Below, one piece after another: positions 28,930 to 39,126 of a DNA stretch of 64,000 nt. This DNA is from Melissococcus plutonius ATCC 35311 (GTDB lineage: Bacteria > Bacillota > Bacilli > Lactobacillales > Enterococcaceae). Made by a program: the position numbers and the translations under genes. The notes below the pieces were generated by a model, which saw only the letters and a list, made by a program, of their open reading frames with translations, had not been told where the DNA came from and made no database searches. Location: assembly GCF_000270185.1 (NCBI RefSeq), contig NC_015516.1:605001-669000 (forward strand). The letters are read 5' to 3'. The stretch's first letter is position 1; each line of letters opens with the position of its first letter.

Positions 28930-30417
28930 GTGGCAATTAGTCAAACAATCGCTGATTTTGTAACATTGGCGATTCAAGCAGGTGGTTGGATGGATTTAGA
29001 CCGCTTGTATTTACAAAACAGAATTTTAGGAATTATTGGCGAGAATTCAATGGAAGAGGTCGTTCCATCAGTGGTACCTGATTCTTCTTTAACATTGGTA
29101 GCTGAATTGATTCAAAAAGCAAAAGAAAATCATATTATTGATGCTAGTTCAATTGCAGAAACAGAACAACTTGAAGCCTTATTAATGGATTTCCTTACCC
29201 CACCACCTTCAGTGGTGAATGCTTTTTTTGCACAACATTACGCAAAAGAACCAAAAGAAGCCACCGATTATTTTTATCAACTATGTGAGAATAACAATTA
29301 CATTAAGACACAAGAAATAGCGAAGAATAAATATTTCACAGTTATGACGGATTATGGAGAATTAGAAATTACAATTAATCTTTCTAAGCCAGAAAAAGAT
29401 CCTAAAGCTATTGCAGCAAAACAACATGAAAAAGAGAATAACACTTATCCAAAATGTCAGCTTTGTATGGAAAATGAAGGATATAAGGGCCGCGTAGATT
29501 ATCCTGCTAGAACGAATCATCGAATTATTCGCATGAATATTGATGGAGAAAGTTGGGGATTTCAATACTCTCCTTATACTTATTATAATGAGCATTCTAT
29601 TATTTTATCTGAATATCATCGACCAATGAAAATTAATCAGGAAACTTTTAAACGATTAATCAAAATTATTGAAATTTTGCCACATTATTTTGTTGGTTCT
29701 AATGCAGATTTACCAATTGTTGGTGGATCAATTTTAACACATGATCATTATCAAGCTGGACGACATCATTTTCCAATGGAAAAAGCGGAAACTAAAAAAT
29801 ATATAGAATGGTCAGAATACCCATTGATGAATATCGGTATTGTTGATTGGCCAATGTCGGTTGTTCGTTTACAAAGCCCTAATCAGGAAGAATTGATTTC
29901 AGCAGCTACACGTATTTTAGAAAAATGGCAGCAATACTCAAATGCTGAATTAAATATACAAGCTTTCTCTGAGGATGGTACACCTCATCATACAGTGACA
30001 CCTATTGCTCGAAGAAAAGAAAACCTGTTTGAATTAGATTTAGTATTAAGGGGTAACAATACTTCTAAAGAATATCCAGATGGTATTTTTCATCCACATC
30101 CTGATGTTCAACATATAAAAAAAGAAAACATTGGGTTAATTGAGGTAATGGGCTTAGCTATTTTACCACCAAGATTGGAACAAGAAATGAAAGAAGTTAT
30201 TCATTATGTTTTAGACCAACCAAATAAAATTGCCGATTATCATCTCTCATGGGCAAATCAAATAAAAGAACAGTATTCTTTCACAGCTGAAAATGCTGAA
30301 AAAATTATTGAGGAAGAAATTGGAAAAGTCTTTGCTAGAGTATTAGAAGATGCTGGTGTTTTCAAAAATGATCAACAAGGACAAGCGGCTTTTCAAGCGT
30401 TTTTAGAAAACTTATAA
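28930..30417 (+). CDS. galT: Galactose-1-phosphate uridylyltransferase (Firmicutes type)
   Basis: Transfers UMP between UDP-glucose and galactose-1-phosphate. 495 residues, the long Firmicutes class (about 490 residues) and not the short E. coli type. It has CQLCMENEGYKGR and the nucleotidyl-transfer region GGSILTHDHYQAGRHHF. Start is GTG 28930 with AGGAGG 7 bases upstream. Intact, but without galactokinase its substrate would not be made from free galactose. Confidence 0.94.
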   Translation: MAISQTIADFVTLAIQAGGWMDLDRLYLQNRILGIIGENSMEEVVPSVVPDSSLTLVAELIQKAKENHIIDASSIAETEQLEALLMDFLTPPPSVVNAFFAQHYAKEPKEATDYFYQLCENNNYIKTQEIAKNKYFTVMTDYGELEITINLSKPEKDPKAIAAKQHEKENNTYPKCQLCMENEGYKGRVDYPARTNHRIIRMNIDGESWGFQYSPYTYYNEHSIILSEYHRPMKINQETFKRLIKIIEILPHYFVGSNADLPIVGGSILTHDHYQAGRHHFPMEKAETKKYIEWSEYPLMNIGIVDWPMSVVRLQSPNQEELISAATRILEKWQQYSNAELNIQAFSEDGTPHHTVTPIARRKENLFELDLVLRGNNTSKEYPDGIFHPHPDVQHIKKENIGLIEVMGLAILPPRLEQEMKEVIHYVLDQPNKIADYHLSWANQIKEQYSFTAENAEKIIEEEIGKVFARVLEDAGVFKNDQQGQAAFQAFLENL

Positions 30418-30428
30418 TTAAAAGAAGC

Positions 30429-30442
30429 AGGTGATAAAGATT
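30429..30442 (+). promoter_or_regulatory. Ribosome binding site of galR with ATT in the start position
   Basis: AGGTGAT (30429-30435) pairs with the 16S 3' end. Four bases later, where an ATG would normally sit (GATAAAGATG), the sequence is ATT (30440-30442). GTG at 30431 is in frame but lies inside the SD itself. Confidence 0.6.
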
Positions 30443-31429
30443 GCAACAATAAAGGATATTGCAAAATTAGCCGGTGTCTCATCTGCCACTGTTTCTAGGG
30501 TATTAAATTATGATAGCAAGCTTGCTGTTGGAAAAGAAACAAAGAAAAAAATTTTTGAAATTGCTGAAAACTTAAATTATACAAAATATAAAAAGAAACA
30601 AAAGTTGAAAACAGCAAAATTGTTATTTATTCAATGGTATAATGATCAAGAGGAATTAGAAGATATTTATTATTTATCTATTCGATTAGGTATTGAAAAA
30701 AAAGCGGAAGAATTAGGAATTGAACTTATCAAACAACCTTTTGAAGACTTAAAACAGATAACTGTTGATGGGATCTTAGCATTAGGTAAATTTGATGAAC
30801 ATCAAGTCAAGCAATTGGCATCTATTCATTCAGTCATTCTTTTTGTTGATTTTGATGCTTTAAATTTAGGTTATAATTCATTGGTAGTTGATTTTACTTA
30901 TGGCATTCACTCTGTTATTCAACAATTATTAGCCATGGGACATACAAAAATTGGAATGTTGTCTGGTGAAGAATATACCAGACAAGACCAAAAAATGTTA
31001 AAAGATGAACGATTGGTTGCTTTTAAAAAGGAAATGAGACATTTGTCATTATTCCAAAAAAAATGGGTTGTGACGAGTCCTTTCACTGTAGAAGGCGGTT
31101 ATCAAGCGATGAAAAAATTTTTATATGAATGTTCTGATGGTCCTACAGCTTTTTTTGCTTCAAATGATGCTTTAGCAATTGGTGCTCTACGAGCGATTCA
31201 AGAAGCAAATTACCGAGTTCCTGAAGATATCTCACTCATTGGGTTTAATGATATTAGCATAGCTAAATATATAAATCCGACTTTAACGACTGTTAAGGTA
31301 TATACCGAATGGATGGGAGAATTGGCAGTTGAAACGATTCAGTCATTAATTGCCGGAGAGGTACCAGTTCCTAGGAAAATTACAATTGGAACAAAGTTGA
31401 TTCTCCGTGATTCAACGGCTAAGATCTGA
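30431..31429 (+). CDS. galR: LacI-family galactose operon repressor
   Basis: LacI/GalR transcription factor. N-terminal helix-turn-helix ATIKDIAKLAGVSSATVSRV, hinge, and periplasmic-binding-like sugar domain ending in GTKLILRDS. It probably controls the gal promoter. Coordinates use GTG 30431 (332 residues); the family N-terminus and the SD position instead point to ATT 30440 (329 residues), so the initiation codon may be non-standard. It is the last gene before a terminator. Confidence 0.9.
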   Translation: MIKIATIKDIAKLAGVSSATVSRVLNYDSKLAVGKETKKKIFEIAENLNYTKYKKKQKLKTAKLLFIQWYNDQEELEDIYYLSIRLGIEKKAEELGIELIKQPFEDLKQITVDGILALGKFDEHQVKQLASIHSVILFVDFDALNLGYNSLVVDFTYGIHSVIQQLLAMGHTKIGMLSGEEYTRQDQKMLKDERLVAFKKEMRHLSLFQKKWVVTSPFTVEGGYQAMKKFLYECSDGPTAFFASNDALAIGALRAIQEANYRVPEDISLIGFNDISIAKYINPTLTTVKVYTEWMGELAVETIQSLIAGEVPVPRKITIGTKLILRDSTAKI

Positions 31430-31944
31430 TAATGTGTCTTTTTTAAACCATGTTACTAAAAAACGATTTAGTTTGCTAGTAATATGGTTTTTAATAGTAA
31501 AGTGACGATGAATTTTTTTATAAATGATTAAAAGAATTACAATTTCTTTTAGAAGAAATAATTTTCCAATCAAGCTAGAGACATAAAAATGGTTTAAGAT
31601 TAATTGTTTTTATATAGAAATAATGATTGAAACAATTAGTGAACAGAAACAAAAATTTTTATAATTATAATAAAATTGAAAAATAAAAATTGAGAGATAG
31701 TTATTTAGCATTAAAATACAAATGGACTTTTAATTCTACTTTTTCAAAATCAATTTCATTGTTTTGATGAGTGTACCATTTTTTATTTTTTGTTAACAAC
31801 AAAAAATTTAAAATTGCTTTTATATTAAATATCTATCAAAAATTTTTATTTTTTCTTTTAATTTTGGTTCTTTTAACGATTTTTAATGTCTAAATGATGA
31901 AAATCACGTATAATAAGATATAGGAATGTAAGGAGGGATATTTT
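31430..31944. other. Intergenic region between galR and dnaX
   Basis: 515 bases. It begins with the gal operon terminator (31445-31492). The remainder is A/T-rich without a supported gene. SD AGGAGGG of dnaX is at the right end. I looked for a small stable RNA here, because scr lies near dnaX in Bacillus, and saw no such sequence. Confidence 0.5.
31445..31492 (+). terminator. gal operon terminator
   Basis: Stem AAACCATGTTACTA (31445-31458) with arm 31477-31490 (one G-U pair), 18-base loop, running into TTTTT. Confidence 0.75.
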
Positions 31945-33702
31945 TTGTCTTATCAAGCACTTTATCGTGTTTGGCGTTCACAGCGTTTTGATGATATTGT
32001 TGGACAAAAAGCGATTACACAAACACTGAAAAATGCCATTGCACAAAAGAAAACCTCTCATGCCTATTTATTTACCGGACCTAGAGGAACCGGAAAAACA
32101 AGTGCAGCAAAAATTTTTGCTAAAGCTATTAATTGTAAGCATAATGATGACGGTGAGCCATGTAATATCTGTGATGTTTGTCTTGCAATTACTTCAGGAA
32201 GCCTAAATGATGTCATTGAAATCGATGCGGCAAGTAATAATGGTGTTGAAGAAATTCGGGATATCCGGGACAAAGTAAAATATGCACCAACTTCTTCTGA
32301 TTACAAGGTGTATATTATTGATGAAGTACATATGCTTTCAACCGGTGCATTTAATGCTTTGCTTAAGACACTTGAAGAACCACCTCCAAATGTTGTATTT
32401 ATTCTAGCAACAACAGAACCACACAAAATTCCAGCAACGATTATCTCACGAACACAGCGATTTGATTTTAGAAGAATTAATGTTCATGACATTGTTCACC
32501 ATTTAGCTTTTATTTTAAAAGAAACCAGTATTGAATATGAAGAACAAGCATTATATACTGTTGCCCAGACGGCAGAAGGTGGAATGAGAGATGCGTTAAG
32601 TATTCTTGATCAGATTATTTCGTTTAATAATAAAAAAGTCACGGTAGAAGATGCAAGACGAATAACAGGTAGTTTGACTGATGAAATGATGGACCAATAT
32701 ATTGAGTATTGCTTATCCGGTGAAGCGGAGAAAGCCTTGGAGTCACTTGAAGGAATGTTCTCTGCTGGAAAAGAAGCCAATCGCTTGGTAGAAAATTTAT
32801 TACTCTATTGTAGGGATTTGTTGATGTACCAGCAAGCACCTACATTATTAACTGAAAAGGTAGGAAATCTAACAGAAACATTTAAGCAACTGGCACAAGA
32901 AACTTCTGCTGAAAAAATTTATACATTTATTCAAATTTTAAGTGATACACAAAATGATATACGTTTTACAAATAATACGGCTATTTATCTAGAGGTAGCA
33001 ACAGTAAAATTAGCCAACACAACAAAAGAAGCAGAAACACATTCACATTTAAAAACAGAATCACCTATAGAAAAGCAGCAAATAGCTGAACTTTCTAAGC
33101 AGATAGAACAAATTCAAAATGAATTAACTGCATTGAAAAAAAATCAAGTAATCTTACCAGAAAAAAACAGAGATACAGTATCAACAAACAAGCAAAAATA
33201 TTATGCAGAAAGTGTATCTACTGAACAAATTTATCAAGTATTAACTCAAGCTACAAAACAACATTTACAACAAGTAAAAGAAGTTTGGGATGATATGCTT
33301 CAAATGTTAACAGTAACTCAAAGAGCAATGATAAAAGCAAGTGAGCCAGTTGCAGCTAGTTCTAATGGCTTAATTGTTGTATTTGATTATGAAATTGTTT
33401 GTAGTAAGGTCAATCAAGACCAAGCTTTGCAGCTGGCCATTCAAAATAATTTAAGTCGATTAATCGATTATGCACCGTTGATTGTTTGTATTACAAGAGA
33501 AAGCTGGCCAAAAACACGACAAGCATTTATTCAGCAAAATAAAAACGAATTTCATTCTTCGAATGAAGAGAAAAAAAATTCAGCAGATAATACTAATGAA
33601 GTTAGTGAGGAATTAACAGAAGAAAAAATAGAAGCTGATCCAGTAGTTGAAAAAGCTTTAGAGATATTTGGAAAAGATTTTACCGAAATTATTCATGATT
33701 AA
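31945..33702 (+). CDS. dnaX: DNA polymerase III subunit gamma/tau
   Basis: Clamp-loader ATPase. 585 residues. Walker A GPRGTGKTS near residue 45, zinc-binding Cys cluster (CKHNDDGEPCNICDVC), Walker B IIDEVHML, then a long less conserved tau tail. Start is TTG 31945 with AGGAGGG 7 bases upstream. It leads a conserved run dnaX-yaaK-recR-tmk-darA-holB-ricT-yabA-rsmI. Confidence 0.96.
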   Translation: MSYQALYRVWRSQRFDDIVGQKAITQTLKNAIAQKKTSHAYLFTGPRGTGKTSAAKIFAKAINCKHNDDGEPCNICDVCLAITSGSLNDVIEIDAASNNGVEEIRDIRDKVKYAPTSSDYKVYIIDEVHMLSTGAFNALLKTLEEPPPNVVFILATTEPHKIPATIISRTQRFDFRRINVHDIVHHLAFILKETSIEYEEQALYTVAQTAEGGMRDALSILDQIISFNNKKVTVEDARRITGSLTDEMMDQYIEYCLSGEAEKALESLEGMFSAGKEANRLVENLLLYCRDLLMYQQAPTLLTEKVGNLTETFKQLAQETSAEKIYTFIQILSDTQNDIRFTNNTAIYLEVATVKLANTTKEAETHSHLKTESPIEKQQIAELSKQIEQIQNELTALKKNQVILPEKNRDTVSTNKQKYYAESVSTEQIYQVLTQATKQHLQQVKEVWDDMLQMLTVTQRAMIKASEPVAASSNGLIVVFDYEIVCSKVNQDQALQLAIQNNLSRLIDYAPLIVCITRESWPKTRQAFIQQNKNEFHSSNEEKKNSADNTNEVSEELTEEKIEADPVVEKALEIFGKDFTEIIHD

Positions 33703-33716
33703 AGGAGAGAATTTAA

Positions 33717-34031
33717 ATGATACGTGGAATGGGAAATATGCAAGGTATGATGAAACAAGTTCAAAAAATGCAAAAGGAAATGGCAAAAGCTCAAGAAGAA
33801 TTAAATGCCAAAGAATTCGTTGGTGAAGCAACAAATGCTCTAGTAAAAACGACCTTTACTGGTGACAGAAAATTAAAAGATGTTTCAATTAATAAGGAAG
33901 TTGTTGATCCAGATGATATTGAAATGTTAGAAGATTTGGTTACAATGGCTGTCAATGATGCGCTTGAAAAAATTGAAACAGAAACAGAATCAACAATGGG
34001 CAAGTATACAAAAGGATTGCCAGGTTTATAA
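33717..34031 (+). CDS. YbaB/EbfC nucleoid-associated protein
   Basis: 104-residue DNA-binding dimer, beginning [19 protein letters not shown], with a helical N-terminus and central beta strands ([18 protein letters not shown]). Called YaaK in Bacillus. It always lies between dnaX and recR. SD AAAGGAGAG. Confidence 0.95.
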   Translation: MIRGMGNMQGMMKQVQKMQKEMAKAQEELNAKEFVGEATNALVKTTFTGDRKLKDVSINKEVVDPDDIEMLEDLVTMAVNDALEKIETETESTMGKYTKGLPGL

Positions 34032-34103
34032 TAAAAAAAATCAAAATTTTTATCTTAACTCAGTGCAATCGGGCGGCTTGTTTATTTAGAAAGAAGGAAA
34101 TAG

Positions 34104-34700
34104 ATGTATTATCCACAACCTATTGCTAAATTAATTGAAAGTTATATGAAACTGCCGGGAATTGGACAGAAAACAGCGATTCGGCTTGCCTTTTATACAA
34201 TTGATATGGATGAAGAAGATGTTACTAATTTTGCAAAATCTTTAATCAGTGTCAAAAGGGATCTTCATTTTTGTAGTAATTGTGGAAATATTACTGAAGA
34301 GGATCTTTGTGATATTTGTCAAGATAAAACAAGAGATCATAGTACCATTTTAGTAATAGAGGAACCTAAAGATATTACAGCGATGGAGAAGATGCGTGAA
34401 TATCATGGCCTTTATCATGTACTTAATGGTGTTCTTTCACCGATGGAAGGTACAGGTCCTGAAGATATAAATATTGCCTCTTTGATTCAACGACTGCATA
34501 ATGATGAAATAAAAGAAGTTATTTTAGCAACAAATGCAACGACTGAGGGGGAAGCAACTGCTATGTATCTTTCAAGATTTATTAAACCAGCTGGTATTAA
34601 AGTAACCCGTCTAGCACATGGATTATCTGTAGGTAGTGATATTGAATATGCAGATGAAATAACACTTTTAAAAGCGATTGAGGGAAGAAGAGAATTGTAA
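34104..34700 (+). CDS. recR: Recombination protein RecR
   Basis: Part of RecFOR-type recombinational repair. 198 residues: helix-hairpin-helix [16 protein letters not shown], four-Cys zinc finger [16 protein letters not shown], and a Toprim domain beginning [10 protein letters not shown]. Complete, SD GAAGGAAA. Confidence 0.96.
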   Translation: MYYPQPIAKLIESYMKLPGIGQKTAIRLAFYTIDMDEEDVTNFAKSLISVKRDLHFCSNCGNITEEDLCDICQDKTRDHSTILVIEEPKDITAMEKMREYHGLYHVLNGVLSPMEGTGPEDINIASLIQRLHNDEIKEVILATNATTEGEATAMYLSRFIKPAGIKVTRLAHGLSVGSDIEYADEITLLKAIEGRREL

Positions 34701-34816
34701 TTAACATTATAGTTAGAATTTTCTTTTTTCTTAACTCAACAAGATGAAAATAAATAATAGAAATAATAATTTTTATTGAGTAAATGTAAATATTTTAGAT
34801 AGGGGCGCAGCAATAC

Positions 34817-35461
34817 GTGAAGGGATTATTTATAACAATTGAGGGACCAGATGGTGCTGGTAAAACAAGCGTATTAAACGAGTTATATCCTAAATTGGAT
34901 AAGGTGGCTACACAAAAAATTGTAAGAACAAGAGAGCCAGGCGGAAGCTTAATTGCAGAAAAAATTCGGCAAATTATATTAGATCCAAAAAGTAATGAAA
35001 TGGACGAGCGAACAGAAGCCTTGCTTTATACAGCAGCTAGACGTCAACATTTAATAGAAAAAATATTACCAGCATTAGAATCCGGTAAAATTGTGATATG
35101 TGACCGCTTTTTAGATAGTTCACTTGCTTATCAGGGAGCTGGTCGTAGAATAGGTGTCAAGGCGATTGCTGAAATTAACGAATTTGCAATTGAGGGCACC
35201 GTACCAGATTTTACTATTTATTTAGATGTTGACTCTGATACAGGATTACATCGTATTCAAAACAGCCACAGAAGACAGTTTGATCGTTTAGATAATGCAG
35301 GATTAGAATTCCATCAACGCGTTCGCCATGAATATTTAAAATTAGTTGATGAAAATCCACAGCGGATAGTAAAGGTTGATGCAAGAATGTGTTTTAAAGA
35401 AGTAGTTGAAAAGACTTATTATACTATTGTTGATCGTTTTCCTGAATATTTTGAAAACTAA
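34817..35461 (+). CDS. tmk: Thymidylate kinase
   Basis: dTMP to dTDP. 214 residues, P-loop GPDGAGKTS at residues 10-18, substrate-site TREPGG, and DRFLDSSLAYQG. Start GTG 34817; the purine stretch AGGGG is 12 bases upstream. The small yaaL gene that often precedes tmk is absent: the 116-base gap to recR holds no frame for it. Confidence 0.95.
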   Translation: MKGLFITIEGPDGAGKTSVLNELYPKLDKVATQKIVRTREPGGSLIAEKIRQIILDPKSNEMDERTEALLYTAARRQHLIEKILPALESGKIVICDRFLDSSLAYQGAGRRIGVKAIAEINEFAIEGTVPDFTIYLDVDSDTGLHRIQNSHRRQFDRLDNAGLEFHQRVRHEYLKLVDENPQRIVKVDARMCFKEVVEKTYYTIVDRFPEYFEN

Positions 35462-35479
35462 GAAGGTAAAGGTGAAGAA

Positions 35480-35809
35480 ATGAAAATCATTTTAGCGATA
35501 GTTCAAGATAAAGACAGTAATCATTTGTCAAATGAATTTATTGATGCTAATATTCGTGCGACAAAATTATCTTCGACAGGTGGTTTTTTAAAGTCTGGAA
35601 ACAGTACATTTATCATTGGTATTGAGGATGAGCGTGTTGAAGAGACATTAGAATTGATTAAAAATACTTGTAAATCTAGAAAACAATATGCTTCAACTCC
35701 TATTACTTTGGATATGGCAATGGATGGACAAATTTCTTATCCAATTGAGGTAGAAGTAGGAGGCGCCACCGTCTTTCTTTTGCCAGTTGAAGGATTTTTT
35801 CAATACTAA
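35480..35809 (+). CDS. darA: PII-like cyclic di-AMP receptor DarA (YaaQ)
   Basis: 109-residue trimeric PII-like protein that binds c-di-AMP in Firmicutes. Seen: MKIILAIVQDKDSNHLSNEF, then ATKLSSTGGFLKSGNSTF (the T-loop region) and VGGATVFLLPVE at the C-terminus. Downstream effectors are not well defined. The stop overlaps the holB start by one base. Confidence 0.93.
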   Translation: MKIILAIVQDKDSNHLSNEFIDANIRATKLSSTGGFLKSGNSTFIIGIEDERVEETLELIKNTCKSRKQYASTPITLDMAMDGQISYPIEVEVGGATVFLLPVEGFFQY

Positions 35810-36777
35810 TGGGTGAACAGGTTAATTTGCACGATTATCAAGCAGATATCTATCAGCAATTGCAAAGAAGTTTTATAAATAAACATCTATCACATGCCTA
35901 TCTTTTTGAAGGGATGAAGGGAACTGGAAAAAAAGAGTGTGCACTATGGTTGACAAAATTATTATTTTGTACACAAATTGTTAATAGTGAACCTTGTGAT
36001 CGTTGTAATAATTGTTTGCGTGTTCAAAAAGAAGAGCATCCAGATGTTTTAAAAATAATTCCCGATGGTCAAACTATAAAAAAAGATCAGGTATTACGTT
36101 TAAAATCTGAATTTACAAAAAGTGGAATGGAAACAACTCAGAAAGTATTCTTAATTGAACAAGCAGACAAAATGAATGTAAGTGCAGCAAATAGTTTATT
36201 AAAGTTTTTAGAAGAGCCTAATAATGAAAGCATGGTTATTTTGGAAACAACTCAACTGATAAAAATGTTACCTACAATTCAATCACGTTGTCAGATACTT
36301 CATTTTCAACCATTGAACAAAAGAACTTTATTCAAAGCTCTGTTAAATGAAAAAGTAAGTCAAACTTCTGCTGAACTTCTGATAGAATTAACAAGTAGTT
36401 TCAATAAAGCGGTTGAATTATCTCAAGATGAATGGTTTAATGAAGCTAGAGAGACTATTGGCCAATGGGTTGAATATTTCAAAAAAGATGATCTACAAGC
36501 ATTCATTTATGTACAAAAGAAAATGATAAAAATTTTTAAAGAAAAGGATCAACAAGCATTAAGCTTTGATTTATTACTTGCCTATTTTTATCAATTATTA
36601 AAACATTCAACTACTTTTCAAGATGAGAATCTTTCATTAGAAAAGATTACAAGTGATATGGAATTTATTTTACAAGCAAAACAAAAGTGGGAAGCAAATG
36701 TTAGTTGGCAAGGTGTTATGGAACAACTTGCTCTACATATCATTCATAAAAATAAGCTGGGAGGATGGAAATGGTAG
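35809..36777 (+). CDS. holB: DNA polymerase III subunit delta prime
   Basis: Clamp-loader component, 322 residues. The N-terminus YLFEGMKGTGKKECA is a degenerate P-loop, followed by the zinc-binding group CDRCNNC and sensor LLKFLEEPNNESMVIL. The C-terminus overlaps the ricT start. Confidence 0.93.
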   Translation: MGEQVNLHDYQADIYQQLQRSFINKHLSHAYLFEGMKGTGKKECALWLTKLLFCTQIVNSEPCDRCNNCLRVQKEEHPDVLKIIPDGQTIKKDQVLRLKSEFTKSGMETTQKVFLIEQADKMNVSAANSLLKFLEEPNNESMVILETTQLIKMLPTIQSRCQILHFQPLNKRTLFKALLNEKVSQTSAELLIELTSSFNKAVELSQDEWFNEARETIGQWVEYFKKDDLQAFIYVQKKMIKIFKEKDQQALSFDLLLAYFYQLLKHSTTFQDENLSLEKITSDMEFILQAKQKWEANVSWQGVMEQLALHIIHKNKLGGWKW

Positions 36778-37607
36778 AAGCAGTAGGAGTTCGTTTTCGT
36801 GAAGCTGGTCATATCTATTATTTTTCTCCTAGTACTTCTGAGTATTCTTATAATGAAAAAGTATTGGTCGAAACGCAACAATCAAAGCAATTAGCAACGG
36901 TTGTTATACCCAAGAAAGAGATAGATGTTGAGGATTTACCAGATGAACTAAAACCAATTTTAAGTAAAGCAACAACAAAAGATTTAGAAAAACATCAGAA
37001 AAATATAGAAGATGCACAAGAAGCATTGCTAATTGCTACAAAAAAAATTACAGAACATAAACTAGAAATGAAATTAATTCAAATTGAGTATGTTTTCGAT
37101 AGAAGCAAAATGATTTTTTACTTTACTGCAGATGGTCGAATTGATTTTCGTGAATTGGTAAAAGATTTAGCAGCGATTTTTCGGACGAGGATAGAATTAC
37201 GTCAAATTGGTGTACGAGATGAGGCGAAACTGTTAGGTGGGATTGGTCCTTGTGGTAGGCAATTGTGTTGTTCAACCTTTTTAGGTGACTTTATTCCTGT
37301 CTCTATAAAAATGGCAAAGGATCAAGGATTATCATTAAATCCTGTTAAAATTTCTGGATTATGTGGTAGTTTGATGTGTTGTTTGAAATATGAAAATGAT
37401 GAATATGAATTGGCAAAGAAAGTACTACCTGATTATGGTAGTGAGGTTATAACACCAGACGGTAAAGGAAAAGTAGTCGGTTTAAATTTATTAAGTCGTT
37501 TGGTTAAAGTTCGCTTGATTGGACATGAGATGGCAGTTGACTACAGTTATGAAGAAATTAAAGAGGCAACAGAAATGGCACTGCAGAATGTTGAAAAAGG
37601 TGATTAA
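36771..37607 (+). CDS. ricT: RicT/YaaT (PSP1-domain) RNA-processing complex subunit
   Basis: Part of the RicAFT (YmcA-YlbF-YaaT) complex that binds iron-sulfur clusters and works with RNase Y. The PSP1 C-terminal domain contains the cysteine groups [14 protein letters not shown] and [12 protein letters not shown] use ATG 36771 (278 residues): GGGAGG at 36759-36764 is adjacent to ATG 36765 and therefore too close for it. Confidence 0.93.
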   Translation: MVEAVGVRFREAGHIYYFSPSTSEYSYNEKVLVETQQSKQLATVVIPKKEIDVEDLPDELKPILSKATTKDLEKHQKNIEDAQEALLIATKKITEHKLEMKLIQIEYVFDRSKMIFYFTADGRIDFRELVKDLAAIFRTRIELRQIGVRDEAKLLGGIGPCGRQLCCSTFLGDFIPVSIKMAKDQGLSLNPVKISGLCGSLMCCLKYENDEYELAKKVLPDYGSEVITPDGKGKVVGLNLLSRLVKVRLIGHEMAVDYSYEEIKEATEMALQNVEKGD

Positions 37608-37609
37608 AA

Positions 37610-37957
37610 ATGGATAAGCGTTCATTGTATGACGGCCTAAATTCGTTAGAAAGTGATTTAGAATGTACATTACTGCAATTAAAAGAAATTAAAGAGTCAC
37701 TTCATGAATTGGTAGAAAAAAATACAACTTTAGAGATTGAAAATCAGCGATTACGTGAACATTTGCAAGAACTAAATCGATTATCTGTTAATGAGATAGA
37801 TTCTTCAAAACAAGAATTATCAAAATCCCGTATGAATTTAGAAAAGTTATATGAAGAAGGATTCCATGTCTGTAACATTTTATATGGTTCGAGAAGAGAA
37901 AATGATGAAGAATGTGCATTTTGTTTAGAAGTGATTTATGGTGAGCGATGTAAATAA
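37610..37957 (+). CDS. yabA: Replication initiation control protein YabA
   Basis: 115 residues. An N-terminal coiled coil (residues 5-60, the tetramerisation region) and a C-terminal zinc-binding domain (HVCNILYG then CAFC). YabA binds DnaA and DnaN to restrain re-initiation. SD AAAGGTGA upstream, 2 bases after the ricT stop. Confidence 0.93.
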   Translation: MDKRSLYDGLNSLESDLECTLLQLKEIKESLHELVEKNTTLEIENQRLREHLQELNRLSVNEIDSSKQELSKSRMNLEKLYEEGFHVCNILYGSRRENDEECAFCLEVIYGERCK

Positions 37958-38060
37958 ATGAGTTATAAAATAAATGCAAGCCGGTACAGATTGATATGTG
38001 TTGGTTTTTGTTTAATTGAAAATGAAAAAGAAAAATGATGAGGAGAGAAAAAGACGTACG

Positions 38061-38927
38061 ATGCAAAAACAAAAAAGTTTTGAGAATATCGAGATAGGCT
38101 GTCTTTATCTTGTTCCTACTCCAATTGGCAATTTAGAAGATATAAGTGTTCGTTGTTTGAATTGTTTAAAAGAAGTTGATCTAATTGCAAGTGAAGATAC
38201 AAGAAATACACAAAAATTGTTAAATTACTTCGAAATTATGAAATCACAATTGAGTTTACATGAACATAATTATAAGGAAAGAATACCAAGACTGCTGGAA
38301 CGTTTAAGAAATGGAGCAAAAATCGCGCAAGTGAGTGATGCAGGTATGCCATCTATTAGTGATCCAGGACATGAATTGGTTACTGCCTGTATTGATGAAG
38401 GAATACCTGTTGTTGCCTTACCAGGACCTAGTGCTGGCATTACCGCATTAATAGCTTCTGGATTACTGCCACAGCCCTTTCTTTTTTATGGATTTTTACC
38501 AAGGAATAAAAATGAACAAAAACAGATTATAGAAGGACTAAGGGAACAACAAGCCACACAGATATTCTATGAATCACCTTACCGATTAAAACAAACTGTT
38601 CAAACTTTTGCCCAAATATATGGGCATGAACGCCAAGCAGTCATATGTCGAGAATTGACGAAATTACATGAGGAATATCTAAGAGGTACTCTTGAAGAGA
38701 TATCTGATTATCTATCTAGGTGTACAATCAAGGGAGAATGCTGTTTATTAATTGCTGGTAAAACAAAAGAAGAGATTCAGTGGAACCTTGATGAGTTACC
38801 ACCAATTAAGGAACAAGTTCAATTACTTATCAGAGATGGAAAAACTTCTAAAGAGGCTATAAAAGAAATAGCGAAGCAATATGGATTAAAAAAACAAGAA
38901 GTTTATAAAAAATATCATTTAGAATAA
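38061..38927 (+). CDS. rsmI: 16S rRNA 2'-O-ribose C1402 methyltransferase RsmI
   Basis: SAM-dependent tetrapyrrole-methylase-fold enzyme. It has LYLVPTPIGNLEDIS, ASEDTRNTQKLL, SDAGMPSISDPG and ALPGPSAGITAL. I prefer ATG 38061 (288 residues, usual N-terminus), although AGGAG is a long 15 bases upstream. In-frame ATG 38022 would add 13 Lys/Arg-rich residues and has no SD. A modest GU-rich hairpin lies at about 37978-38010. Confidence 0.9.
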   Translation: MQKQKSFENIEIGCLYLVPTPIGNLEDISVRCLNCLKEVDLIASEDTRNTQKLLNYFEIMKSQLSLHEHNYKERIPRLLERLRNGAKIAQVSDAGMPSISDPGHELVTACIDEGIPVVALPGPSAGITALIASGLLPQPFLFYGFLPRNKNEQKQIIEGLREQQATQIFYESPYRLKQTVQTFAQIYGHERQAVICRELTKLHEEYLRGTLEEISDYLSRCTIKGECCLLIAGKTKEEIQWNLDELPPIKEQVQLLIRDGKTSKEAIKEIAKQYGLKKQEVYKKYHLE

Positions 38928-38945
38928 TGAAATGAACCTTTCATT
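38926..38945 (+). terminator. Weak hairpin after rsmI
   Basis: AATGAAA (38926-38932), 6-base loop, TTTCATT (38939-38945), with TTTTTT some bases later. All A/T-rich; low strength. Confidence 0.35.
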
Positions 38946-39126
38946 TTATAATCATTTTTTCATCGTATGAATAAAATTCATTTGTTTAGCAGAATAAAAC
39001 AACTGAAATAACTATAGCTGATTAAAAGACTCTTTTTTTCTATCAAATTTTTTACTCACTTTAAAACTAGAGTTACTTTCGAACATATATTTTATATATA
39101 ATCAATTTGAAAGGAAGCGGTGAGAA

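Noticed and set aside
31430-31944. Small stable RNA (signal recognition particle type) upstream of dnaX
   Set aside because: No conserved apical loop sequence or G+C-rich helix; the region is uniformly A/T-rich.
33565-33580. A8 run in dnaX as a programmed frameshift site
   Set aside because: It lies very close to the C-terminus, not at a domain boundary, and no stimulatory hairpin follows; it would not give a gamma-like product.
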